Shown: positions 10,694 through 19,390 of the stretch, one piece after another | How the letters are laid out: each line of letters starts with the position of its first letter | Position numbering within the stretch: the first letter of the stretch is position 1 | From: Mycobacterium parascrofulaceum ATCC BAA-614 | Lineage (GTDB): Bacteria; Actinomycetota; Actinomycetes; Mycobacteriales; Mycobacteriaceae | NCBI RefSeq assembly: GCF_000164135.1 | Contig: NZ_GG770554.1 | Coordinates: 505,971-548,568, forward strand | Length of the DNA stretch: 42,598 bases | Reading direction: 5' to 3' | The notes under the pieces: generated by a model | What the model saw: only the letters and a program-made list of their open reading frames with translations | Told to the model about the DNA's origin: nothing | The model's database searches: none | Program-made: the position numbers and the translations under genes

Positions 10694-11935
10694 TCACTCC
10701 CGGACGTCGAACTCCAGCGGCAGGGTCGTGGGGCCGGTGATGCCACTGATGGCTTGCCACGGAGCCGGGCCCGTTCGACGGGGGTTGGGCATGCGTTGGG
10801 TGATGACCCGAAGCGCTTCGGTCAGTTCCAGACGCGCCAGGTGCGCGCCGAGACAGTAGTGCACCCCACCCCCGAAGGTGAGCATTGCCGGTGGGTCTGC
10901 GCGGGTGATGTCGACGTGGTCCGGGTGGGGGTAGGCGTCTGGGTCGCGGTTGGCCGCCGCGGTGTTGGCCACGACCAGGGTGCCGGCGGGAATCCGGACA
11001 CCGGCCAGGTCGACGTCCTCGGCGGCCAGGCGGATCGTGCCGAAAACGACCGGGTAATAACGCATGAGCTCGTGGACCGCGCCGGACGCGAGCGCCGGCC
11101 GCTCGGCGAGCAGGGCCCACTGGTCGGGGTGGGCGGCGAGCACCTGCACGGCGGCGGCGAGCTGGTTGCGGGTGGTGTCGGTTCCGGCGCCGAGCAGGGT
11201 CGCGCACAGCATCAACAGTTCGTCGTGGCTGAGGCGGTCGCCCGGAAAAGCGGGGTCTTCGGTTCGGATGAGCTCGGAGATCAGGTCGTCGGACAGCGAG
11301 GCGCGTCGCCGCCCGATCAGGTCCTCGAGGTAGGCGTCGAGTTGATCCCACGCGGCCAGGATCGCCGGGCCGTCTTCGGCCACGTTCCAATCGAAGATCT
11401 TCTTGATGTCGTCGGTCCAGCCGCTGAACAGTTGCCAGTCCTCGGGCGGCGCGCCCAGCAGCGCGCAGATCACCGGCGTGGGGTAGCGGCGGGCGATGTC
11501 GGCGACCACGTCGCAGTGGCCCGCGGTCGTCAGCGGATCGACCAGCCCCGTGATGATGTCGACGACCAGTGTGCGCAGGCGCTCGGCGCCCCGGGGCGCG
11601 AACGCCTTGGACACCAGCCGGCGCAGCCGGTGATGCCGGGCGCCGTCGAGACCCAGGATGTTGCTGATCGCCCGATCCCAGAGCGGACCCGACGTCACGC
11701 CCTGCAGGTCGAGTCCGAGGCCGCGCGCCGTGACGAACCGGCCGTCGCGCAGCACGGTTCGCACCAGCTCGTAGCTCAACATCTCGGGCCCATGGGGACC
11801 GATCGCGATCGGGGCCTGGCTTCGCGCGTCGGCCAGCACTCGGTGCGCCTCGTCGGGATCGGTCAGTTGGTCGTAGTCGACGGTGGGCAATCCGGCGTCG
11901 AAGACGCTCGGGCAGTCGCTGATCAAAGTGGTCAT
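10694..11935 (-). CDS. Cytochrome P450
   Basis: This soluble bacterial-type P450 monooxygenase has 413 residues. The I-helix oxygen-activation motif AGTDTT is at residues 250-255 and the K-helix ExxR pair is E289/R292. The haem-ligand loop FGGGVHYCLG has the thiolate cysteine at C361, and the C-helix HHRLRRLVSKAFAP is intact. No membrane anchor is visible. The CYP family and substrate cannot be assigned by eye. No ferredoxin gene is adjacent, so electrons must come from elsewhere. It is the first gene of a two-gene operon with the SDR and is divergent from the large LuxR regulator, whose promoter region it shares. That arrangement suggests the regulator controls it. Confidence 0.93.
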   Translation of the reverse strand: MTTLISDCPSVFDAGLPTVDYDQLTDPDEAHRVLADARSQAPIAIGPHGPEMLSYELVRTVLRDGRFVTARGLGLDLQGVTSGPLWDRAISNILGLDGARHHRLRRLVSKAFAPRGAERLRTLVVDIITGLVDPLTTAGHCDVVADIARRYPTPVICALLGAPPEDWQLFSGWTDDIKKIFDWNVAEDGPAILAAWDQLDAYLEDLIGRRRASLSDDLISELIRTEDPAFPGDRLSHDELLMLCATLLGAGTDTTRNQLAAAVQVLAAHPDQWALLAERPALASGAVHELMRYYPVVFGTIRLAAEDVDLAGVRIPAGTLVVANTAAANRDPDAYPHPDHVDITRADPPAMLTFGGGVHYCLGAHLARLELTEALRVITQRMPNPRRTGPAPWQAISGITGPTTLPLEFDVRE

Positions 11936-11981
11936 GCCAGTCGACTATCCGGCGCCGGGGACTCCAGACCATCCGCCACAG

Positions 11982-12044
11982 CGCGTAAATGTGCGCGGCC
12001 CATCGCGTAGGTTCGCGCGCGACGCGCGTAGAAGATCTACGCGC
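11982..12044. promoter_or_regulatory. CGCGTA repeat array with 21-base palindrome (likely operator)
   Basis: Three direct copies of CGCGTA start at 11982, 12004 and 12025, a spacing of 22 and 21 bases, or two helical turns each. The third copy is half of a perfect palindrome: GCGCGTAGA (12024-12032), spacer AGA, TCTACGCGC (12036-12044). The array fills the gap between divergent P450 and regulator genes. That fits a same-face binding site for a dimeric DNA-binding protein, most simply the LuxR-type regulator itself. Confidence 0.6.
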
Positions 12045-12088
12045 ACTGGCCGATGTTTGCGTGGTTCGCGGCCGCGATGCTGGCTACC

Positions 12089-15000
12089 ATGAGCCAACAC
12101 GCGGAGATGCCGTCGCTGAACTGGAACGAGTTGGGCGTGAGCGAGTTGCTGCCTACCGGCACGGTTACGTTGCTGCTGGCCGACGTCGAGGGTTCCACGC
12201 GGCTCTGGGAAACCCAGCCCGAGCAGATGACCGCCGCGCTGGCCCGGCTGAACAAGACGGTGAACGACGCGGTCGACGCGCACGCCGGCGTCCGCCCGCT
12301 CGAGCAGGGCGAGGGCGACAGCTTCGTCGCGGCATTTTCCCGCGCATCGGACGCGGTGGCGTGCGCGCTAGCCGTGCAGCGCGCCCCGCTGGCGCCCATC
12401 CGTCTTCGAATCGGGATACACACCGGCGAGATCCAGTTGCGCGACGACGCCAACTATGCCGGCCCGACCATCAACCGCACGGCGCGGTTACGCGATCTCG
12501 CGCATGGCGGACAGACGGTGTTGTCCGGTGCGACCGAATCGATGGTGGTGGATCGGCTGCCCGACGGCGTATGGCTCGCCGACCTTGGCAGCTACCCGCT
12601 GCGCGATCTGCCGCGCCCCGAGCGAGTGGTGCAGCTGTGCCATCCCGACCTGGCCAACGAGTTTCCGCCGCTGCGCGTCGGCAGCGCGGTTGCCGCGCAT
12701 AATCTCCCGGCCCAGTTAACGAGTTTCATCGGGCGCGAAGCAGAAATCGAGCAGTTGCGGCACATCGTGGCGGACAACCGCATGGTGACCCTGACCGGCG
12801 CGGGCGGCGTGGGCAAGACGCGGCTTGCCATCGAGATCACTTCCGATCTCGGCGACCGCTTCCCCGACGGACAGTGGTACGTCGACCTCGCGCCGATCAC
12901 CATTCCGGCGGTGGTGCCGGTCGCCGTCGCGCGTGCGCTCGGCCTCCCCGATCAGCAGGTTCTTTCCACCACGGAACTACTGGTGCGATTCTTCGGCCGG
13001 CGGAACATGTTGCTGTTACTGGACAACTGCGAGCACCTGATCCACGCGTGCGTGGCCCTGACCGAGGAATTGCTCAAGGCTTGCCCGCAGTTGACCATCC
13101 TGGCCACCAGCCGTGAACCGCTCGGCGTGCCGGGCGAATTCGGTTGGCGGGTACCGTCCTTGAGCTTGGCTGACGAATCGATCGAGTTGTTCGCCGTCCG
13201 CGCCCGGCGTTCGCGGCCTGATTTCGTTGTGGGAGAAGATAATCGGGCTCCGGTCGAAGAGATTTGCCGCCGCTTGGATGGCATGCCGTTGGCGATCGAG
13301 CTTGCCGCGGCACGGGTTCGGGCGCTGTCGTTACAGCAGATCCTCGACAGCCTGCATGACCGGTTCCGGCTCCTCACCGGGGGCGCCCGCACCGCGGTGC
13401 GCCGCCAGCAGACGCTGCGGGCCTCGGTGGATTGGTCCCATGCGCTGCTCACCGAACCCGAACGAATTTTGTTCCGCCGCTTGGCCGCATTTGCGGGCGA
13501 CTTCGACCTGGACGCCGCTCAAGCCGTCGGCGCCGGCAGCGAAGTCGAAAGCTACCAGTTGTTGGACCAGTTGAGCCTGCTGGTCGACAAATCGCTGGTG
13601 GTCGCCGACGACACCGGCGCCGGGATGCGCTACCGGTTGTTGGAGACGGTTCGCCAGTATGCGCAGGAAAAACTCGGTGAGTCCGGTGAGTCTGACGAGG
13701 TGCGGACCCGCCACCGCGATTACTACGTCGCGAAGGCCGCGGAACTGGCGTCAGAGGGCCATTCCGGCGATGAGCTGCTGTTGCGCTGGGGAGAAACAGA
13801 AGTCGACAATCTGCGGGCCGCCTTCACCTGGTGCCGTGAAAATTCCGACCTGGAGGCCGGGCTGAGGCTTATCTCGTTACTCCGACCGCTGTGGCTGCGA
13901 GGCGGGCGCACCCTGGAGGGCATAGCCGGACTGGACTCGATTCTCAACGAGGCAGGTCATTCTGAGATCGCTCCGGCAGTGCGGGCGGGTGCCCTGGTCG
14001 AGCGACAGGTCCTCGCGGCATGGATCGGAATCCCAACGGAGTTGGGGCCCGCTGAGGACGCGCTTGGAATAGCAAGACAGCTCGCCGATCCGACGCTGGT
14101 CACCCGGGCGCTGATCGGATGCGGCATGAGCAGCGTTTACAGCTCGGAGCTGGCACAGCCCTACTTCGCGGAGGCGATCGACCTCGCCGGCGCCGCCGGT
14201 GATTTGTGGAGTCTTTGCCAGATCTACAGCCACCAGGCGACGGTTGGGGCTTTCGCCGGGCGACCAATCGAGGCGCGCGCGGCCGCCGAAAGGGGGCGTG
14301 GTCTCGCCGAAACGCTGGGCGACAAGTTCTTCTCACGCAATTGCCGGACCTGGCTCGGTATCGCGCTGATGATGCAGGGGCATCTCGCCGAGGCCAAGGA
14401 GGTGGGCAGGACTTTGGCGGAGGAGGCGGAGGCGGCGGGCGAGGTGGTAATGAAAACCTATGGGCACACGGTCCACAGCGTGGTGCTCAGTCGCCTCGGT
14501 CGCGCCGCCGCCGCGCGGTCCGCTGCGGAGTCCGCCCTGGCGGCCGCCGAGGCGATGGGCGGGTCGTCCGACGACACGGTGTACGCGATGCTCGCGGACG
14601 CCGCGCTGACCGCCGGCGACGCGGGTGAGGCGCTGCGGCTCTGCGAGACGGCATGGCAGCGCACCAGTCCGTCACGGGAGGTGTTCACCAGAAGCGTCAA
14701 CCCGATCGCCGAGGCCGCCTTGGCATGCGGCGAACTGGAGGTCGCCCGCCGATGGGCCGATGAGAACGTCGCCATCGTGCCGGGTTACCAACAGATGGTG
14801 GCGCTGACGGCGCGCGCCTACATCGCGATGGCACAGGGCGAGCCGGGCCAAGCGGAGCGTGACGCGCACGACGCCCTGGCGGTCGCCGCCCGCGTCCAGG
14901 GATACCTCCGGGTGCCCGACGCGCTGGAATGCCTGGCGTGCCTGGCGGTGGACGCCGGCAACCACCCGCACGCGGCTCGTCTGCTGGGCGCGGCGGATGG

Positions 15001-15382
15001 AATGCGGCGGCGGACGGGTGAGGTTCGCCGCCCGATGTACGAATCCGGCTACCAGGCCGTGCTGATGAAGGCGCGAGAAGCGCTGCCGGACAGCGACTTC
15101 GACACTAACTGGGCCGAAGGCGCCGCCCTGTCCACCGAGCAGGCGATCGCGTACGCGCAACGCGGCCGCGGGGAGCGCAAACGCCCCGCCAGCGGTTGGG
15201 AATCGTTGACCCCGATGGAACACGACGTCGTTCGCCTGGTCCGGGAAGGGTTGGGCAACAAGGAGATCGGTGCGCGGCTGTTCGTCTCACCCCGCACCGT
15301 GCAAACTCACCTCACCCACGTGTATGCCAAGCTGGGTATCTCGTCACGGGTGGAACTCATCAAGGACCAGCACTGCACATGA
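12089..15382 (+). CDS. Nucleotide cyclase-ATPase-LuxR family transcriptional regulator
   Basis: A giant multidomain regulator of about 1097 residues, of the mycobacterial type represented by Rv0386, Rv1358 and Rv2488c. Domains in order: a class III nucleotide-cyclase domain (about 20-185) with metal aspartates in LADVEGST (D32) and EGDSF (D77) and the catalytic-type asparagine/arginine stretch AGPTINRTARL; an NB-ARC/STAND ATPase (about 205-500) with Walker A GAGGVGKT (237-244), Walker B LLLLDNCEHL and TSREPLGVPGE; a long TPR-like helical region; and a C-terminal LuxR helix-turn-helix (LTPMEHDVVRLVREGLGNKEIG). In such proteins ligand and ATP binding are thought to license DNA binding. The start is uncertain: ATG 12053, ATG 12089 and GTG 12137 are in frame, and the last would begin MSELLPTGTVT. 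Confidence 0.88.
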   Translation: MSQHAEMPSLNWNELGVSELLPTGTVTLLLADVEGSTRLWETQPEQMTAALARLNKTVNDAVDAHAGVRPLEQGEGDSFVAAFSRASDAVACALAVQRAPLAPIRLRIGIHTGEIQLRDDANYAGPTINRTARLRDLAHGGQTVLSGATESMVVDRLPDGVWLADLGSYPLRDLPRPERVVQLCHPDLANEFPPLRVGSAVAAHNLPAQLTSFIGREAEIEQLRHIVADNRMVTLTGAGGVGKTRLAIEITSDLGDRFPDGQWYVDLAPITIPAVVPVAVARALGLPDQQVLSTTELLVRFFGRRNMLLLLDNCEHLIHACVALTEELLKACPQLTILATSREPLGVPGEFGWRVPSLSLADESIELFAVRARRSRPDFVVGEDNRAPVEEICRRLDGMPLAIELAAARVRALSLQQILDSLHDRFRLLTGGARTAVRRQQTLRASVDWSHALLTEPERILFRRLAAFAGDFDLDAAQAVGAGSEVESYQLLDQLSLLVDKSLVVADDTGAGMRYRLLETVRQYAQEKLGESGESDEVRTRHRDYYVAKAAELASEGHSGDELLLRWGETEVDNLRAAFTWCRENSDLEAGLRLISLLRPLWLRGGRTLEGIAGLDSILNEAGHSEIAPAVRAGALVERQVLAAWIGIPTELGPAEDALGIARQLADPTLVTRALIGCGMSSVYSSELAQPYFAEAIDLAGAAGDLWSLCQIYSHQATVGAFAGRPIEARAAAERGRGLAETLGDKFFSRNCRTWLGIALMMQGHLAEAKEVGRTLAEEAEAAGEVVMKTYGHTVHSVVLSRLGRAAAARSAAESALAAAEAMGGSSDDTVYAMLADAALTAGDAGEALRLCETAWQRTSPSREVFTRSVNPIAEAALACGELEVARRWADENVAIVPGYQQMVALTARAYIAMAQGEPGQAERDAHDALAVAARVQGYLRVPDALECLACLAVDAGNHPHAARLLGAADGMRRRTGEVRRPMYESGYQAVLMKAREALPDSDFDTNWAEGAALSTEQAIAYAQRGRGERKRPASGWESLTPMEHDVVRLVREGLGNKEIGARLFVSPRTVQTHLTHVYAKLGISSRVELIKDQHCT

Positions 15383-15445
15383 TCGCGCCGAGATTGCCGC
15401 CAGGGCTGTGGTTCGGGCCGCGATCACGACCATGGGCGCAATCTC
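15380..15445. repeat. Two interleaved 8-base inverted repeats between convergent genes
   Basis: TGATCGCG (15380-15387) pairs with CGCGATCA (15419-15426). GAGATTGC (15390-15397) pairs with GCAATCTC (15438-15445). The order A-B-A'-B' means both cannot form as nested hairpins; together they have pseudoknot topology. The first arm contains the regulator's stop codon. No T tract is present. This occupies nearly all of the gap before lpqT. Confidence 0.6.
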
Positions 15446-15463
15446 GCCGACCAAAGCCTGAGA

Positions 15464-16111
15464 TCACTTCGCCGCGACGACGAACCCCCGCATGATCGCC
15501 TCGATGTCGGTGGACTGCGCGACCGCCTCGTTGGCCAGGCCGGTGATGGTGAGCTGGACCAGGTATCGCTGCTTGGCGGGCGGCGCCCCGGTTGCGATGA
15601 CGATCCGGTTGAAGCTGTGCAGCCGGGTGCCGTCCAGGTCGTAGCTGCCCTGGATCATCGACGAGGGGAAGCCGTTGTACGGCGTCGTCGAGGCGTCCAG
15701 TTGCTTGAAGTCCTCGAACAACTGGGCGTCGTCGTTGCCGTGCTGGATCACCTGGGCGGGGTCGAAGTCGCCGTGCAGCTTGAACACCACGAGTCGGGCG
15801 GTCGGATACTTGCCGCCCTTGGAGATCATCAGCGTCTCCTTTGCGATGTGCGGATTGCTCGCGACCGTCCAGCCCGCGGGCGTCGGTATCGACACGGTCA
15901 GGTCGGGCAGGTTGCCCGGCGCCACTTGCTCCCCCGTCACGCCGATGTTCTGCAGGTACTGCGATAGCGGGACGGGCTTCGCGGCCCTCGTCGTGGTGGT
16001 CGTGGTCGTCGACGTCGTCGACCAGATGGATTGGTAGTCAGGCGTTTTCGGACCACATGCCGCCGCGGGCAGTGTCAGCGCTATGGCCGCGGCCGCACAC
16101 GCACGTCTCAC
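15464..16111 (-). CDS. lpqT: Lipoprotein LpqT
   Basis: This is a predicted exported lipoprotein of 215 residues with an N-terminal hydrophobic stretch ending LPAAACG, a lipobox-like cysteine site. A low-complexity serine/threonine linker (STTSTTTTTTT) follows. The mature domain contains VSIPTPAGW and FPSSMIQGSYDLDG and ends in QRYLVQLTITGLANEA, matching LpqT (LpqN/LpqT family) as known from M. tuberculosis. The family is linked to cell-envelope processes and the role of LpqT is not settled. GTG 16111 overlaps the arsC stop by four bases (GTGA), so translation is coupled to arsC. It is the last gene of glmU-prsA-arsC-lpqT. Confidence 0.9.
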   Translation of the reverse strand: MRRACAAAAIALTLPAAACGPKTPDYQSIWSTTSTTTTTTTRAAKPVPLSQYLQNIGVTGEQVAPGNLPDLTVSIPTPAGWTVASNPHIAKETLMISKGGKYPTARLVVFKLHGDFDPAQVIQHGNDDAQLFEDFKQLDASTTPYNGFPSSMIQGSYDLDGTRLHSFNRIVIATGAPPAKQRYLVQLTITGLANEAVAQSTDIEAIMRGFVVAAK

Positions 16112-16464
16112 AGAATCTCGCGGACCTGCTCGACCGGCCGGGCCAGCCGGGTGCCCTTCGGGGTGACGACGAACGGCCGCTCGATCAGGATGGGGTGTTC
16201 CGCCATGGCGTCGAGCAGCTGGTCGTCGGTCGCTTCGGCGAGACCCAATTCGCCGTAGAGCGATTCCCGCCTGCGCACGGCGGTGCGCACGTCGATCCCG
16301 GCATCGCGAATCATCCGCACCAGTTCGTCGCGCGACGGCGGATTCTTGAGGTACTCGACGATCGTCGGCTCGAAACCGTTGTCGCGCAACAGGTCCAGCG
16401 TCTTGCGTGAGGTGCTGCACCGGGGGTTGTGGTAGATGACGGCGTCGTCAGACCGCGAAGCCAT
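16108..16464 (-). CDS. arsC: ArsC/Spx-family arsenate reductase (glutaredoxin type)
   Basis: This is a 118-residue thioredoxin-fold protein of the ArsC/Spx family. The reactive cysteine C16 lies in HNPRCSTSRKT, the usual NPxCxxS context. The arginines that stabilise the arsenate adduct have candidates in the VRRRESLYGELGL, LIERPFVV and TRLARP segments, in the same order as E. coli ArsC. It probably reduces arsenate with glutaredoxin- or mycothiol-linked thiols, though some family members only look like arsenate reductases. It abuts prsA (its ATG directly follows the prsA stop) and overlaps lpqT. No other arsenic-resistance gene is near. I do not recall an arsC at this position in M. tuberculosis. 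Confidence 0.88.
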   Translation of the reverse strand: MASRSDDAVIYHNPRCSTSRKTLDLLRDNGFEPTIVEYLKNPPSRDELVRMIRDAGIDVRTAVRRRESLYGELGLAEATDDQLLDAMAEHPILIERPFVVTPKGTRLARPVEQVREIL

Positions 16465-17445
16465 CTAGGCGTCCCCGTCGAACAGCCCCGTGACGGAGCC
16501 GTTTTCGAAGACGGCGCGGATGGTGCTGGCCAGCAGTGGCGCGATGGACAGGACCGTGAGCTGCGGGAAGCGCTTCTCCTCGCCGATCGGCAGCGTGTTG
16601 GTGACGATCACCTCCCGGGCGCCGCACGCCGCCAGCCGCTCGGCGGCCGGGTCGGACAGCACCCCGTGGGTGGCGGCGATGATCACGTCACCGGCGCCCT
16701 CGTCGCGCAGCAACTTGACCGCGCCGGCGATGGTGCCACCGGTGTCGATCATGTCGTCGATCAGCACGCACGTCCTGCCCTGCACCTCGCCGACGACGCG
16801 GTTGGACACCACCTGGTTGGGCACGCGCGGGTCGCGGGTCTTGTGGATGAAGGCGAGCGGGACGCCGCCCAGCGCGTCGGCCCACTTCTCGGCGATGCGC
16901 ACCCGGCCCGAGTCGGGGGAGACGACCACCATGTTGCCGTCCGGGTAGTTGTCCCGGATGTACCCGGTCAGCAGGTTCTGCCCGCGCATGTGGTCGACCG
17001 GCCCGTCGAAGAAGCCCTGGATCTGGTCGGTGTGCAGGTCGACGGTCACGATGCGGTCGGCGCCCGCCGTCTTGAGCAGGTCGGCAACCAGCCGCGCCGA
17101 GATGGGCTCGCGCCCGCGGTGCTTCTTGTCCTGCCGGGCGTAGGGGTAGAACGGCATCACCGCGGTGATCCGCTTGGCGCTGCCCCGCTTGAGGGCGTCG
17201 ATCATGATCAGCTGTTCCATCAGCCAGTCGTTCACCGGCGCCGGCGCCGACTGCAGGACGAAGGCGTCGCACCCGCGGACCGACTCGTGGAACCGCACGA
17301 AGATCTCGCCGTTGGCGAAGTCCCGGGCCGTCTGAGCGGTGACGTGGACGTCGAGCTCTTTCGCCACCTGCTCGGCCAGCTCCGGATGCGCACGGCCGGA
17401 GAAGAGCATCAGGTTTTTGCGGTTGTCGGTCCAGTCGTGGCTCAA
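16465..17445 (-). CDS. prsA: Ribose-phosphate pyrophosphokinase
   Basis: PRPP synthetase transfers pyrophosphate from ATP to ribose-5-phosphate. PRPP feeds nucleotide, histidine, tryptophan and NAD synthesis and, in mycobacteria, decaprenylphosphoryl-arabinose for the cell wall. The protein has 326 residues. ATP-binding FANGEIFVRFHESVRG, the VDLHTDQIQGFFD signature and the PRPP loop VLIDDMIDTGGT are intact. The start is TTG 17445 (MSHDWTDNRKNLMLFSG), the same N-terminus as in M. tuberculosis, with GGCGAGGG upstream. A 91-base gap separates it from glmU. Confidence 0.97.
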   Translation of the reverse strand: MSHDWTDNRKNLMLFSGRAHPELAEQVAKELDVHVTAQTARDFANGEIFVRFHESVRGCDAFVLQSAPAPVNDWLMEQLIMIDALKRGSAKRITAVMPFYPYARQDKKHRGREPISARLVADLLKTAGADRIVTVDLHTDQIQGFFDGPVDHMRGQNLLTGYIRDNYPDGNMVVVSPDSGRVRIAEKWADALGGVPLAFIHKTRDPRVPNQVVSNRVVGEVQGRTCVLIDDMIDTGGTIAGAVKLLRDEGAGDVIIAATHGVLSDPAAERLAACGAREVIVTNTLPIGEEKRFPQLTVLSIAPLLASTIRAVFENGSVTGLFDGDA

Positions 17446-17536
17446 CGCACTGCCCTCGCCGTTCGAATCGAAATCGGAGGTCCAATCGTACGTAGCGAAT
17501 GGTACGGAAGTGTGGCCGGGTTACCAGATACCAAAG

Positions 17537-19024
17537 TCACGATGTCTTTTCGGGCTCGGCGGCCTGCTCGGCGTCGCCGGCGGGTTTTCCGGCCGCCTTT
17601 TCGGCGGCTTCGGCGGCCGCGCTGCCCGGCCGTTTGCGCTGCACCCAGCCCTCGATGTTGCGCTGCGGGCCCGCCGAGACCGCCAGCGCGCCCGGCGGGA
17701 CGTCCTCGCGGACCACGGTTCCCGCCCCGGTGTACGCCCCGTCCCCGACCGTCACCGGCGCGACGAACATGGTGTCCGACCCGGTGCGCACGTGCGACCC
17801 GACCGTGGTGCGCCGCTTGTTGGCGCCGTCGTAGTTGACGAAGACGCTGGACGCGCCGATGTTGCTGTGGTCGCCGATGTCGGCGTCGCCGACGTAGGTC
17901 AGGTGCGGCACCTTGGTGCCGGTGCCGATCGTGGAGTTCTTGGTCTCGACGAACGCCCCGAGCTTGCCGTCGTCGCCCAGCACCGTGCCGGGCCGCAGGT
18001 AGGTATAGGGGCCGACGGTGGCGCCGGCGCCGATCGACGACGACGTGCCGTGGGTGCGCACCACCGATGCGCCGTCGCCGACGGTGACGTCGGTCAGCGT
18101 GGTGTCGGGTCCGACGACGCAATGGCCGCCGAGCCGGGTGCTGCCCAGCAGCTGCGTGCCGGGGTGGATCACGGTGTCGCGGCCGATCGTGACGTCGACA
18201 TCGATCCAGGTGGTCGCCGGGTCGACGATCGTCACCCCGGCCATCTGATGGGTGGCGACGATCCGGCGGTTCAGTTCGGCCCCCAGCTGGGCCAGCTGGA
18301 CGCGGTTGTTCACCCCGGCCACCAGGGCGCTGTCGTCGACGTGCCGGGCGTGGATGGCCCGCCCGTCCCCGCGCAGGATGGAGATGACGTCGGTCAGGTA
18401 AAGCTCCTGCTGGGCGTTGTTGGAGCTCAGCCGGCTCAGCGCCGAGCGCAGCGCCGCGACGTCGAAGGCGTAGACCCCGGCGTTGACCTCGCGGATTTCG
18501 CGCTGCGAGGGTGTCGCGTCGGCGTGCTCCACGATCGCGGTGACCTCGTTGTCCTGGGTGCGCAGGATGCGGCCGTAGCCGGTTGGGTCGGCGAGGGTCG
18601 TGGTGAGCACGGTCGCGGCGGCCGAGCCCGCGTTGTGCGTCGCGATCAGGTCGGCCAGCGTGTCGGGGTCCAGCAGCGGCGTGTCGCCGGAGGTGACGAC
18701 CACGACCCCGGCGTAATCCTCGGGCAGCGCGGACAGGCCGCAGCCGACCGCGTGGCCGGTGCCCAGGGGCCGGTCCTGCAGGGCGACTTCGATGCCGCGG
18801 CCCAGGTTGTCGGCCCATTCGGCGACCAGTGGCGCGATGCGCTGGTGGTCGTGGCCCAGGACGACCACCAGGTGTTGGGGCGCGACCTTGGTGATCGCGT
18901 GCAGCAGATGGGACAGCATGCTGCGGCCGCCGATCGTGTGCAGCACCTTGGGGGTGTCCGACCGCATCCGGGTGCCGGGCCCGGCCGCGAGCACCACGAC
19001 CGCGGTATCGCCACGAGACGCCAT
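17537..19024 (-). CDS. glmU: Bifunctional GlcN-1-P acetyltransferase/GlcNAc-1-P uridyltransferase
   Basis: GlmU makes UDP-GlcNAc, the precursor of peptidoglycan and of the arabinogalactan linker. The N-terminal uridyltransferase domain opens with the nucleotide-binding LAAGPGTRM loop and continues with [16 protein letters not shown] and NAGVYAFD. The C-terminal left-handed beta-helix is built of hexapeptide repeats (for example [13 protein letters not shown] and [13 protein letters not shown]) and carries acetyltransferase residues in YLRPG and NYDGANK. The start is ATG 19024 behind GAGGAGAG, giving 495 residues as in M. tuberculosis; a TTG immediately upstream is disfavoured. The Ala/Glu-rich tail is the usual variable end. 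Confidence 0.97.
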   Translation of the reverse strand: MASRGDTAVVVLAAGPGTRMRSDTPKVLHTIGGRSMLSHLLHAITKVAPQHLVVVLGHDHQRIAPLVAEWADNLGRGIEVALQDRPLGTGHAVGCGLSALPEDYAGVVVVTSGDTPLLDPDTLADLIATHNAGSAAATVLTTTLADPTGYGRILRTQDNEVTAIVEHADATPSQREIREVNAGVYAFDVAALRSALSRLSSNNAQQELYLTDVISILRGDGRAIHARHVDDSALVAGVNNRVQLAQLGAELNRRIVATHQMAGVTIVDPATTWIDVDVTIGRDTVIHPGTQLLGSTRLGGHCVVGPDTTLTDVTVGDGASVVRTHGTSSSIGAGATVGPYTYLRPGTVLGDDGKLGAFVETKNSTIGTGTKVPHLTYVGDADIGDHSNIGASSVFVNYDGANKRRTTVGSHVRTGSDTMFVAPVTVGDGAYTGAGTVVREDVPPGALAVSAGPQRNIEGWVQRKRPGSAAAEAAEKAAGKPAGDAEQAAEPEKTS

Positions 19025-19203
19025 CAACTCTCCTCAACCCGGCGCGAACCTGCGTGTCGGTACGACGACACGCCGTCAAGGGTGTCATCACACCGGACGT
19101 CGGCGCAAAGACCGCCGACTTCACGTCGCCGACCGTGGCCCCGCCCACGGGAACTGCCCGGCGGATTCGGGCACGGGTGCCACCCGCGACCCAGGGTGCG
19201 ATG

Positions 19204-19275
19204 CTCCGTCGCCAGGACTCGAACCTGAACTATCTGAACCAAAATCAGAGGTGCTGCCGATTACACCACGACGGA
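19204..19275 (-). tRNA. glnT: tRNA-Gln (anticodon TTG)
   Basis: The reverse complement folds as a tRNA. The acceptor arms TCCGTCG and CGACGGA pair over seven bases, with G as discriminator. The anticodon stem TCTGA/TCAGA closes the loop TTTTGGT, whose central triplet is TTG. The T arm contains GGTTCGAGTCC. CCA is not encoded (CAT follows). The gene lies upstream of glmU on the same strand, the position I recall for glnT in M. tuberculosis. Confidence 0.95.
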
Positions 19276-19376
19276 TCGCCAGGCCCGTACGCCCGCGCCA
19301 CCAAGAGACTTTAGACGGTGCGGGCCCCGATCGCGTGGCCGAGGGAAAGACGGCCGGTTCGGCGCCGCGGACGCTA

Positions 19377-19390
19377 TACGCTGATTGACG
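19377..19390 (+). promoter_or_regulatory. Putative -10 element of a leaderless tetR mRNA
   Basis: TACGCT (19377-19382) fits TANNNT and is followed by exactly seven bases before GTG 19390. Transcription would start at or next to the start codon. The region around it (CTATACGCTGATT) is less GC-rich than its surroundings. Confidence 0.4.
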
